From assembly GCF_020034665.1 (NCBI RefSeq), contig NZ_JAIQDI010000001.1, forward strand, positions 1,736,001 through 1,800,000: a DNA stretch of 64,000 bases. Direction: 5' to 3'. The notes below the pieces were generated by a model. That model saw only the letters and a program-made list of their open reading frames with translations. It had not been told where the DNA came from and did no database searches. Numbering within the stretch: position 1 is the stretch's first letter; each line of letters opens with the position of its first letter. This DNA comes from Niabella beijingensis (GTDB lineage Bacteria; Bacteroidota; Bacteroidia; Chitinophagales; Chitinophagaceae). Of this stretch, positions 42,362 through 50,955 are shown piece after piece. Made by a program: the position numbers and the translations under genes.

Positions 42362-43501
42362 ATGAAAACAAAAACGCTTGTATTCCTCTGTTCCCTTTTA
42401 CTGAGCTCGGTTGTTCCGGCACAAAAACTGCCAATAATAAAAGCCACTTCCACCAGTGTCGATATAAAAAATGATGATAAACTGGCAAAGAACGTATGGC
42501 GTATTGTTCCTGAAGAAAAACTAGATGTATACACCACTTCCGCCAAAAAAGTGACCTTTTATACGGACATCGATTCTATTTCTTTTAAAATTGATCCCCG
42601 GAAACAATACGATTTTATCATTCTCCTGAATGGAAAAGATTCAGCCAAAACGCGGATCAGGTACCAGCCTTCCAGGTTAGATATATTGAAAGGCGCCGGA
42701 AAATATAATGCCGGCGACAATCGTTTTATTCCTCAATTCACCTATCAGTCCGCAGACAATCCCGACTTAAAAAAGATCCGGGAAGACCTGCAACTGGACT
42801 CTATAGCCGGTAAAGGCACTGAATTATCGCAAATATTCAACCTCCTGCACTGGGTACACAACCTTATCCGGCATGATGGCGGCAGCAATAACCCCACACT
42901 GAAAAATGCAATTGATTTAATTAAAGTCTGTAAAGCCGAAAACCGGGGCGTGAATTGCAGAATGCTGGCAACAATTCTCAATGAATGTTATTTGTCCATG
43001 GGTATCAGGTCGAGATATATAACCTGTATGCCCAAAGAAACAAATTTTGATGATTGCCATGTCATAAATATGGTATACAGTAAGGAGCTGGATAAGTGGA
43101 TATGGATAGATCCCACCTTCGACGCGTACGTGATGGATGAGAACGGAAACCTTTTGGGGATACAGGAAGTCAGGGAACGGTTGGTGAAAGCACAACCTCT
43201 GGTACTGAATGCAGATGCCAACTGGAACCGTAAAAACACACAGACCAAAGAAGGATATCTTGAAGGGTATATGGCGAAAAATTTATACCGGCTGGAAACC
43301 CCGCTTGTGAGCGAATATGATACAGAAACCTGGAAAAAAGGAAAAACAGTAGCCTATGTGGAATTGCTCCCGTTAGATGGGATTGAGCAATCCCCGCAAA
43401 AAAAAGAGTCGACCAATAACGTAACCGGTGTTACTTTTACGCATTACAAAACCAACAACCCTGATTTATTCTGGGCCAGGCCTGAAAAAATGCCAAACTA
43501 A
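42362..43501 (+). CDS. Exported transglutaminase-like domain protein
   Basis: 379 residues with a signal peptide (1-20, cleaved after VVPA-Q). The transglutaminase-like core lies at about 150-290: 'IFNLLHWVHNLIRHDG', catalytic Cys in 'NRGVNCRMLATILNECYLSMGIRSRYI' (about 201), His in 'DDCHVINMVYS' (about 227) and Asp in 'WIWIDPTFDAYV' (about 247). All three triad residues are present, so it may act as a protease or amidase in the periplasm. It starts an operon with a sensor kinase (4 bp later) and a response regulator, so its product could feed the sensor. Confidence 0.82.
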   Translation: MKTKTLVFLCSLLLSSVVPAQKLPIIKATSTSVDIKNDDKLAKNVWRIVPEEKLDVYTTSAKKVTFYTDIDSISFKIDPRKQYDFIILLNGKDSAKTRIRYQPSRLDILKGAGKYNAGDNRFIPQFTYQSADNPDLKKIREDLQLDSIAGKGTELSQIFNLLHWVHNLIRHDGGSNNPTLKNAIDLIKVCKAENRGVNCRMLATILNECYLSMGIRSRYITCMPKETNFDDCHVINMVYSKELDKWIWIDPTFDAYVMDENGNLLGIQEVRERLVKAQPLVLNADANWNRKNTQTKEGYLEGYMAKNLYRLETPLVSEYDTETWKKGKTVAYVELLPLDGIEQSPQKKESTNNVTGVTFTHYKTNNPDLFWARPEKMPN

Positions 43502-43505
43502 AAAG

Positions 43506-45113
43506 ATGCGGGGTCAATCTGTAATAATTCTTTTTCTCATCTTATGTGCAGCTGCAGGGCCGCCCCATTCGGCAGCACAGAACAATATTACGCTTGATTC
43601 ATCTACTGCCATCCGGGTTGCAAAAGATAAAATAGACGGCAGTGACTTCAATGTTCTTTTAACAAAGCATACCGACCCTTATAATGCCATTCGTTTCAAC
43701 AAATTTGCAGACACCACATTAGACAATACGTACAAACAGATCAACGACAGTACTTATGAAATCTTTATTAATAATCCCGCAAAAGCCGTATATCTGGTAA
43801 GAACGGAGATCGCAGATGGATATGGCACTAATTTCGATTATGAAAGAAAGGATTTGATTGGTTTTGCGTCAGCATTTACTAATATGGTTACAGCACCATT
43901 TTTAGTAAGTTATACTACAACAAAGGAAGAAATAAAATACACCACGGTGCATTTACTCAATCCTTTTCTTGTCCGGTTTCGTTTGGAAGCACCGGGAGGC
44001 AGAAGAAAAGCAAGAACATTTATTTTCAATTACACATTTCCCAAACCTGTTCTGAAATTCATCACCACAGCAGATACCCTCCTAAAACTTAAAGAGCTCA
44101 ACCCCAGCTACGACTTCTCCGCTTCGAACCTTTGGCACCGGATGGCGGCAAACCCGGATTCAATACCTGCCCGGTTTAATAACAGACCGCTTTTACTGTC
44201 GTTTGAGCACTACGGAAGCTTTGAATACAGGGATATTCCCAATCTTTTAAAATATAAACTGGACAATGAAACCGACTGGCGGTATACTTCTTTGAGTAAT
44301 ACACCATCCATTCTATTGAAAAGTCTGGCTGCAGGAGACCACCAATTAGAAGTATCCTATACGGGAAATGCCTCGGAAACGCTTATTTACAGGTTCAACA
44401 TAGTGCCAGACCGGATCAATGCAGCCATATGGTGGATACTTGCAGGCATTTTAGTTTCGGGCACTGTCTTTTATTTTATTTATAAGACTCGACTTCGTGC
44501 TGCCAGGCAAAAAGCCCAAAAGACCCGGCTGGAGCTCCAGGCCATCCAATCACAGCTCAATCCGCATTTTATGTTCAACGCCCTGGGTTCTGTCCAGTAC
44601 CTGATGAATAATAATGAAAAACAAAAAGCCGATCACTATCTTACCGAGTTCAGTGCACTGCTGCGCAGCTCGCTCAGCAACAATGAAAAGGAAATGATAC
44701 CCCTTTCTGAGGAATTACAGGTACTGGAAAGTTATATCGCATTGGAGCAATTGCGTTTCGGGTTCCGGTATGAATGTACGATCGACACGCAAATAGCAGC
44801 AGCGACCATCCCCGTTCCCACACTCCTTATGCAGCCACTGGTAGAAAACGCCATCAAACATGGCCTTTCCCCGCTGCGTGAAAAGGGCTTGCTTAAAATA
44901 GGGATACAGCTGCAGGAGCGGGACCTTTTAATTGTGATCCTTGACAATGGCTCCGGCTTTACCCAGAAGCAGCTGTACACCGGTTTGGGAACAAAACTGG
45001 TTAAAGAACGGATTGCCATACTTAAACGCAATGGTCACTCTATTGAACTTTCCTTTAGCAGCAATGAAAGCGACGAAACAAAAGCCTCTCTGAAATTTAA
45101 AAACTGGATCTGA
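43506..45113 (+). CDS. LytS/YehU-type sensor histidine kinase with a periplasmic domain
   Basis: 535 residues from the ATG at 43506. Signal peptide (1-25), a periplasmic region (about 26-300) ending in a Y_Y_Y-like strand block ('AAGDHQLEVSYTGN'), one membrane helix (about 310-330), a short coiled linker, then the His_kinase domain: 'QAIQSQLNPHFMFNALGSVQYLM' with the phosphoacceptor His, and an ATP-binding domain with 'PTLLMQPLVENAIKHGL' and 'LDNGSGF'. It phosphorylates the LytTR regulator encoded 19 bp downstream. The large periplasmic region is unlike the usual multi-span LytS sensor. Confidence 0.88.
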   Translation: MRGQSVIILFLILCAAAGPPHSAAQNNITLDSSTAIRVAKDKIDGSDFNVLLTKHTDPYNAIRFNKFADTTLDNTYKQINDSTYEIFINNPAKAVYLVRTEIADGYGTNFDYERKDLIGFASAFTNMVTAPFLVSYTTTKEEIKYTTVHLLNPFLVRFRLEAPGGRRKARTFIFNYTFPKPVLKFITTADTLLKLKELNPSYDFSASNLWHRMAANPDSIPARFNNRPLLLSFEHYGSFEYRDIPNLLKYKLDNETDWRYTSLSNTPSILLKSLAAGDHQLEVSYTGNASETLIYRFNIVPDRINAAIWWILAGILVSGTVFYFIYKTRLRAARQKAQKTRLELQAIQSQLNPHFMFNALGSVQYLMNNNEKQKADHYLTEFSALLRSSLSNNEKEMIPLSEELQVLESYIALEQLRFGFRYECTIDTQIAAATIPVPTLLMQPLVENAIKHGLSPLREKGLLKIGIQLQERDLLIVILDNGSGFTQKQLYTGLGTKLVKERIAILKRNGHSIELSFSSNESDETKASLKFKNWI

Positions 45114-45132
45114 TACTTCTTAATTTCGGTAC

Positions 45133-45885
45133 ATGAAAGCCATTATTATCGACGACGAGCCCAATAATATCCGCAACCTTGAGCTGCTGCTGAAGGAACA
45201 TTGCAGCAATGTGCAGGTAGTTGCTACTGCCATGAACGCGGATGAGGGCCGCGAAGCGATTCTAAGCCACCAGCCCGACCTGGTATTCCTGGATATACAA
45301 ATGCCCGGAGCAAACGGGTTTGAAATGCTGCAATCATTGCCCGAACCAGGTTTCGAGGTGATCTTTGTGACCGGTTTCGACCGGTACGGGATCCAGGCAG
45401 TAAAGTTTTCCGCTATTGACTACCTGTTAAAGCCGATTGTTACTGCCGAGTTAAAGACCGCCGTTGAAAAGGCGGCTCATAAAACAGAAACCAAAAAACG
45501 GAATACCCAGCTGGAGAACCTGCTTAAGTTCCTCGAAAAAAAAGATCACAAACAGGATCACAAAATCGCATTGCCCTCTGCCAAAGAAACCCGCTTTGTC
45601 AATCCGGCACAGATTATCTATTGCGAGGCGAAGAATAATTACACCTCGTTCCGTCTTACCGGGGGAGAGCAACTGGTTATATCCCGGCCGCTGTATGAAT
45701 ATGAGGAACTGCTGACAGATTATGGCTTTCTCCGCTGCCACAACTCATACCTGGTAAACAGGATTTTTATAAAAAGTATATTAAAGGAAGACAGCACCAC
45801 CCTGCTGCTGGAAAATGATGAACGCATTCCGGTTTCAAGGCAAAAAAAAGAATACATCAAAAATCTGCTGCTGAAGAACAGCTAA
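45133..45885 (+). CDS. LytTR-type response regulator
   Basis: 250 residues. Receiver domain 1-120 with acidic pair 'IIDDEP' (7-9), phosphoacceptor Asp 54 in 'PDLVFLDIQMPG', Thr in 'FVTGFD' and Lys in 'YLLKPI'. LytTR DNA-binding domain about 145-248 ('TRFVNPAQIIYCEAKNNYTSFRL', 'LLTDYGFLRCHNSYLVNRIFIKSI'). Partner of the kinase 19 bp upstream. Stops 13 bp from the end of the convergent alginate operon. Target genes are not visible. Confidence 0.92.
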   Translation: MKAIIIDDEPNNIRNLELLLKEHCSNVQVVATAMNADEGREAILSHQPDLVFLDIQMPGANGFEMLQSLPEPGFEVIFVTGFDRYGIQAVKFSAIDYLLKPIVTAELKTAVEKAAHKTETKKRNTQLENLLKFLEKKDHKQDHKIALPSAKETRFVNPAQIIYCEAKNNYTSFRLTGGEQLVISRPLYEYEELLTDYGFLRCHNSYLVNRIFIKSILKEDSTTLLLENDERIPVSRQKKEYIKNLLLKNS

Positions 45886-45898
45886 CAGGGGCCGCAGG

Positions 45899-47302
45899 TT
45901 ACCGGATCACAAATTTCCGGGGCACGGCGCTATCCCAGGCTGGTCCGACGGTTGTCTTTAACCAGAAGGGTTCCCGTGGCACCCCTTCCAGCTGCCATAT
46001 ATTATTCTCATTCTTCAATAACATTCCCGGCGCCATTTCCTCAAACCCCGGTGCCGTTGCCGCCCCTCCAACTTTATTGTGCAGCATGTTGAGACCCTGT
46101 TGTTCGGAGGCACCCGTTATCAACCGGCCGGGGTTCAACACAAAATTATTCTGAAGTGTAACGTTTTCGGGCGGCACGACCCTTGTCTCATTTTTGCCGG
46201 CGCCTAAAGCAAATGCTTCTTTACAACCGATGATAATATTGCTGTCGATCATCGCCTGCTTTACCTGCCAGTACTCGTTCAGTTTGGGATGGATCACTGC
46301 ATTCATTACGGCAATGGATGCCCGCAGCCCCGTTCCGGTTAATCCATAGAGGTAATTGTTATTTACGGTATGCTGCTCCCCGATCACTCTTATCCCCCCG
46401 GTATTGGGTTTTTGATTCCCGATGAAATAATTCCCCGTTACAGTATTAAAATTGCCATGCCGGAAGGTAAGCGTACCATCACATTCATAAAAAAGGTTTT
46501 CCTTTATGGTGTTGTGACCGGACTTGATGGAAATGACCTCTATCTCTCCGTCACAGCGGTCAAAAACATTACGTGTCACCGTCGTGTACGAATCGTGCAT
46601 GGACCAGTCGCTGGTCCCGATCCGTATGGTTTCACCACCGTTATTGCCCAATGACGGACGGGGGCCAAAATAATTATTGGTAATCTCATGATAATTGGGC
46701 GTGCCGGATAACCACACTACAAGCGTTGTGCCCTGATGCGTCTTTCCGGTAAATGCGCAATGATCGACTTTATTTCTTGTACCATAAAGCGATACCCATT
46801 TGTAATCCGTTTTTCTGTCCGGAGGATTATAACCCGTAATGCTCGTCTGGGTAAGCCGGCAATGAGCCGATGTTTTTGAAAACACGATAACATCTTCCTT
46901 CAGCGAGTACCCTTTTACAAAAGAAAGTCCGCTTACTTCCAGCCAGGCACCATCGATCCGCAACCCGGAGTGCCCGGTAAGCAGGACTTTTCCCGGTGTT
47001 TCTGCTTTTAAAATAATAGGCTGCCCTTCTTTTCCGCTGGCTTTTAACACCAGTTGTTGATCTTTCCAGTTACCATTTTGCAGGATAACAGTATCACCGG
47101 GGTTCAAATGTTGTTGGTCCAACCCGGCAGCCGAGGTTATACTATAGGTTCGCTGAGTTATCGCCGCTGTTGCCGTTCCAGAGTCATCCGTACGCTTTGC
47201 ACAGGCTGTGGCAGAACAGCCGGTCAATACAAGGCAGGCGATAACCATCAGGGCACTGCCTGCCCGGTGAAAGCATTTTGAAAAGCTCATGTTGTAAACC
47301 AT
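45899..47302 (-). CDS. PL6 alginate lyase (chondroitinase-B fold), lipoprotein
   Basis: Parallel beta-helix lyase of about 467 residues. Start is uncertain: a GTG at 47329 overlaps the previous gene's stop by 4 bp (GTGA); ATGs follow at 47308, 47302 and 47290. The N-terminus has a signal with lipobox LTGC. PL6 catalytic residues are intact: Lys in 'VISIKSGHN' (269 from the GTG) and Arg in 'LTFRHGN' (290), 21 residues apart as in characterised PL6 enzymes; the Ca-site segment 'NNGGETIRIGTSDWS' is present. It cleaves alginate by beta-elimination outside the cytosol. Last gene of the SusC-led operon, coupled to the other PL6 gene. Confidence 0.88.
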   Translation of the reverse strand: MVYNMSFSKCFHRAGSALMVIACLVLTGCSATACAKRTDDSGTATAAITQRTYSITSAAGLDQQHLNPGDTVILQNGNWKDQQLVLKASGKEGQPIILKAETPGKVLLTGHSGLRIDGAWLEVSGLSFVKGYSLKEDVIVFSKTSAHCRLTQTSITGYNPPDRKTDYKWVSLYGTRNKVDHCAFTGKTHQGTTLVVWLSGTPNYHEITNNYFGPRPSLGNNGGETIRIGTSDWSMHDSYTTVTRNVFDRCDGEIEVISIKSGHNTIKENLFYECDGTLTFRHGNFNTVTGNYFIGNQKPNTGGIRVIGEQHTVNNNYLYGLTGTGLRASIAVMNAVIHPKLNEYWQVKQAMIDSNIIIGCKEAFALGAGKNETRVVPPENVTLQNNFVLNPGRLITGASEQQGLNMLHNKVGGAATAPGFEEMAPGMLLKNENNIWQLEGVPREPFWLKTTVGPAWDSAVPRKFVIR

Positions 47303-47325
47303 TATCATTGTTTTTCGTCCGGTGA

Positions 47326-49665
47326 TCACCAGGCTGCACCGATCGTTTTTCCGTCAGAAGATTTACCCTGCAGATCCGATGGCTTTTTCAGATTAAAATC
47401 AAATACAGCGGGATTGCTGAAAACCGGTTTTATTTTATAAATATGCGGGCCCGATACTTTATTATAGAATGACTCCAGGCGTCCGCAGTTATAAAAATTG
47501 CAATGATCCACCCACAGCGGATCATTGCGGAACTCGCGGAACTCGATCACCCTGCCACCGGAACCACTGTTCACAAAATTACTGTTCGTGATCCGCGCGT
47601 ATTGAACGCCTGCCAGCCGTACCGCCGTACCCTGTTCACGGTTCTCCACTTCATTAAACGTGCAATGGTCGATGGTTGCAAAAGGCCCGGTGGTACTTTC
47701 GTCGTTCCCGCCCCGGTATACATTAATTGCGGAGCCGAGGATATTTGTAAACACCGTATTTTTTACTACCAGGTACTCCGCTCCGTAATACCCCTTATCC
47801 TCTTTTTCTTCAGCAAGGTTCACCGCTGTTCCGGAGATATTCCGGAACAGGGAATTGGTGATCAAAATGGAATCCGCATAGGTTGATTTCGTCCCCGCAA
47901 AGCCCGCATGACTGCTTTCATTAAAATTATAAAAGGCACAATCATCAATATGCAGTTTGTAATGCCGGTTCATGGGCTTTTCGGAAGACCGGATACCAGC
48001 CGTTACCGCACCAAAGCTCTCATAGGCTCCGTCGAAAGCGATCCCTTTTATAAAAAGAGCACCACCGTTCTCTATTACCACATGCGCGGTCATACTTTTA
48101 TCACAGCCGTTCACCAGCACCGGTCTTGAAGACAGGCCGGGTGCTGCAACAACTGCCAGCGGTTTATCCACAGCAATCGGGCGGCAAAGCCGGTAGATCC
48201 CCCCCTCACCCAGCATCAATGTATCATTGGGATGCATTTGCTGAAGTATCTGATCTAAACCCGGAATATCCCGGGGACTGATGGTAAACACGCGTGGCGG
48301 ACGCACAGCCTGCATCGGTTCGGGCCTGTACCAGCCGGCGCCGGTATTGCCGGCGTTCATCTCTGATAGCTGATCCGGAAGCACACCGTACTTTTCATTC
48401 AGTTTTACATGCAGCTTTCCCAGTACATGGTCTGCAACACCAACCGCCCGGAACCCCTGCGGATAAGTTGCCCTGCGGGTTCCGGCCACTCCGTTATCAC
48501 GAAACTGAATGCCTTTGTCATCGTTCGCATCTTCATACAACGCTCCCTCTGCACCAACGATCAGGTTGCCGGTAAACCGGGTGCGCTGCGGCGACAAGGT
48601 GCGTTCGGCATCTTTGCCAGCGCCAAACAGCGGTGATGAGCAACTGATGAATGTATTATGACTGATGGCAACATCCGTTACCTGGAAATACCGGTTGATC
48701 AGAGAATTGGGAACACCGTTCATTACCGCCAGTGCCGAACGGAACCCGGTCCCTTTCAGTTCCTTAAAAAGATTATTGGTTACAGTATGACCGGGATTAA
48801 TGATACGCACACCCCCCGTAAAGGGTTTGTTATTGCCCAGGAAAATATTATTACTGACCACATTTCCGGCACCGTGCCGCAATACCACGCTTCCTTCACA
48901 CTCAAAAAATGTATTGTTGCTGATCTTATTCTCGCCGGACTTTACCGATACGATCTCCACTTCCCCGTTACAACGTTCAAAATAATTGGCCCGTATCTGC
49001 GTACGGGAAGCTGTCAGGGAATAGCGGGAAACACCGATACGGATGGTTTCCCCGCCGTTTGCCCCGAACCGTTGCCGTCCGGCAAAATAATTGGAATCTA
49101 CCAGGTGCTCATTATGCTGACTGCGTTCATCATTGAGCTCCACGATCAACACAGGGCCTGCATTCAGCTTGTCTTTAAATATACAATGGTCCACGCGGTT
49201 GCGCTTCCCCCAGAGCACCACCCATACATCCGCTGTAAAACGCCCCGGCTGACTGTAGTTCTCGATCACACATTGGGTCACCCGGCTGTTATTCGCCAGT
49301 TTGCCTCCCGGTGTGCGGAACTCGATCACGGCATTCCCGGGGGTTGAACCGTTTTTAAAATACAGCCCGCTTACCAGCAGGTACTGCCCGCCGATCCGGA
49401 TGGCCGATCTTCCTGTAAATACCGCTTTACCCATCGTCTGCGGCCGCACTACCACCGGCTGCTCCTTCGTTCCATCCATTTCCAGATCCAGCACCGCATC
49501 TCTCCACTCTTTATCTGCAAGCAAAACCGTATCGCCCGGCTGCACTAAAGAACGTTGCTGTTTCAATTCATCAACAGTATGCACCAGGATGGTGTTCCCG
49601 CTGCCCGTTTTCCAGCTGCACAGCAGACAAAGCAGTGCACCAAATCCTATTTTATTTTGCCACAT
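47326..49665 (-). CDS. PL6 alginate lyase with a second beta-helix domain
   Basis: 779 residues from the ATG at 49665 (the in-frame TTG upstream is less likely). Signal peptide about 1-22. The N-terminal domain (about 25-430) is the PL6 catalytic helix with Lys 242 ('IVSVKSGEN') and Arg 263 ('VVLRHGAG'), and 'ANGGETIRIGVSRYS'. The C-terminal half (about 455-775) is a second beta-helix of the type seen in two-domain enzymes like AlyGC. It overlaps the upstream lipoprotein gene by 14 bp and the downstream PL6 start by 4 bp, so translation is probably coupled. Endo- or exo-mode cannot be told from sequence. Confidence 0.9.
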   Translation of the reverse strand: MWQNKIGFGALLCLLCSWKTGSGNTILVHTVDELKQQRSLVQPGDTVLLADKEWRDAVLDLEMDGTKEQPVVVRPQTMGKAVFTGRSAIRIGGQYLLVSGLYFKNGSTPGNAVIEFRTPGGKLANNSRVTQCVIENYSQPGRFTADVWVVLWGKRNRVDHCIFKDKLNAGPVLIVELNDERSQHNEHLVDSNYFAGRQRFGANGGETIRIGVSRYSLTASRTQIRANYFERCNGEVEIVSVKSGENKISNNTFFECEGSVVLRHGAGNVVSNNIFLGNNKPFTGGVRIINPGHTVTNNLFKELKGTGFRSALAVMNGVPNSLINRYFQVTDVAISHNTFISCSSPLFGAGKDAERTLSPQRTRFTGNLIVGAEGALYEDANDDKGIQFRDNGVAGTRRATYPQGFRAVGVADHVLGKLHVKLNEKYGVLPDQLSEMNAGNTGAGWYRPEPMQAVRPPRVFTISPRDIPGLDQILQQMHPNDTLMLGEGGIYRLCRPIAVDKPLAVVAAPGLSSRPVLVNGCDKSMTAHVVIENGGALFIKGIAFDGAYESFGAVTAGIRSSEKPMNRHYKLHIDDCAFYNFNESSHAGFAGTKSTYADSILITNSLFRNISGTAVNLAEEKEDKGYYGAEYLVVKNTVFTNILGSAINVYRGGNDESTTGPFATIDHCTFNEVENREQGTAVRLAGVQYARITNSNFVNSGSGGRVIEFREFRNDPLWVDHCNFYNCGRLESFYNKVSGPHIYKIKPVFSNPAVFDFNLKKPSDLQGKSSDGKTIGAAW

Positions 49666-50947
49666 AAATATCAAACTTTATCGTAGACAGTCCGGCAGTT
49701 GAAGCCGCTGTAATGTCTTTTACCCGCAGCAGGCAATTCCTGGATGATCCGTCTGTACCGGGGATCCTTGCCCAGATCAGATAAGCATCAACCGTGTTGA
49801 ACAGATTGGCGGCAGGTGTGGCCGGCGGCGCTGCATAGCGGGCCGTACTGGAAGAAGGAAGCGAGACCCCGTCAAAGAAACCTTTTTCATCCAGGTCGGG
49901 AATATTGTTGGCTTCAAACTGTTCGTAGATCCGGTCTGTAGCGGTGCTACCGGGTACCAGCACCCGGAAGCGGGTGGCTTTCAATGCCGATGAATTCGTG
50001 ATCGTCCAGCCGGTTCCGTTGCACCGGAAATTGGCCGCCACATTGGCTGTATTGGAAGGACTGTAAAGCGTGGGACCATTGCTGGTGCCATAAAACAGGA
50101 AGTCCATAACAGCTTCCTGCTCCGCCAGCTGGCAGCTGCCCATCGTCTGGCCGGTTGCTGCAATAAAAAAGTTATTAGCGATCGTTACAGTCGCAGTCCC
50201 CTGTGCGCCCATATTCACATCCTGGTAAATGTCATAAGGCAGTACCGGTATATGTATAAGGACTTCCGCCTTCAGATCGAATGCGTCGGTCACGATCACT
50301 TTGAGATTGCCCGCACCGGGACGGTAGGTATAGTCGTACGCAACGGCATAAGTCGTTGCCTGGTTCAGATCAGTGATGGAATGTACCACCGTAAAGGCGC
50401 CAGTGGCATCGTCCAGTATATCCACCTGTTTGATCCCGTTTTCTGAACGAACATTTCCGGAAATATGGATCTTATTGCCGGCATCCGGAAGCAGGGATGC
50501 GGGAAAGCCTTCCGTCTGCGGCAACGGCGGCGTAAAAGCGGTGATCTTTACCAGCGATTCATAGAAGGAGTTATCAGGGTGCTTGATCATCATCCGGATA
50601 CCCGTTGCGGCAGACATATCCGTTTTTGCAAACAGGCTGGCCGGCAGTTCAAATGACACATTGCTTCCCTGGTCCAGGGAATCGTAATAAATATAGATCA
50701 GCGAATCCGGAAGTTCCCTGCGCTGCAGGTAATGATAGATCAGCTGTACGCCCGCCGGGGAACTGATGCCGATATGGATCGCAGCATCCGGCGAAAACTT
50801 TTTAGTGGCCGTGTTGTACTGATATTCCCTGGTGGTGACCTGGTCGGGGCTTATTTTACTGTCCGGTGCTTGCTCTTTTTTACAACCAAAGAGCAGAAGG
50901 AATACTACGGAAAGACAACCAGAAAAGATTTTTTTCATTGTACTCAT
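49652..50947 (-). CDS. Surface glycan-binding-type lipoprotein (SusE/F position)
   Basis: 431 residues with a signal and lipobox FGC (about 22) followed by KKEQ, as in surface-exposed Bacteroidota lipoproteins. The body appears to be tandem beta-sandwich modules (about 35-135, 140-235) and a C-terminal domain (about 240-431) with 'TVTIANNFFIAATGQTMGSCQ' and 'LYSPSNTANVAANFRCNGTGWTITN'. I do not recognise a named family; its slot directly after SusD (8 bp) and before two PL6 lyases is the SusE/SusF slot, so alginate binding is the likely role. Confidence 0.75.
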   Translation of the reverse strand: MSTMKKIFSGCLSVVFLLLFGCKKEQAPDSKISPDQVTTREYQYNTATKKFSPDAAIHIGISSPAGVQLIYHYLQRRELPDSLIYIYYDSLDQGSNVSFELPASLFAKTDMSAATGIRMMIKHPDNSFYESLVKITAFTPPLPQTEGFPASLLPDAGNKIHISGNVRSENGIKQVDILDDATGAFTVVHSITDLNQATTYAVAYDYTYRPGAGNLKVIVTDAFDLKAEVLIHIPVLPYDIYQDVNMGAQGTATVTIANNFFIAATGQTMGSCQLAEQEAVMDFLFYGTSNGPTLYSPSNTANVAANFRCNGTGWTITNSSALKATRFRVLVPGSTATDRIYEQFEANNIPDLDEKGFFDGVSLPSSSTARYAAPPATPAANLFNTVDAYLIWARIPGTDGSSRNCLLRVKDITAASTAGLSTIKFDIYVAK

Positions 50948-50955
50948 TTTAGCGG

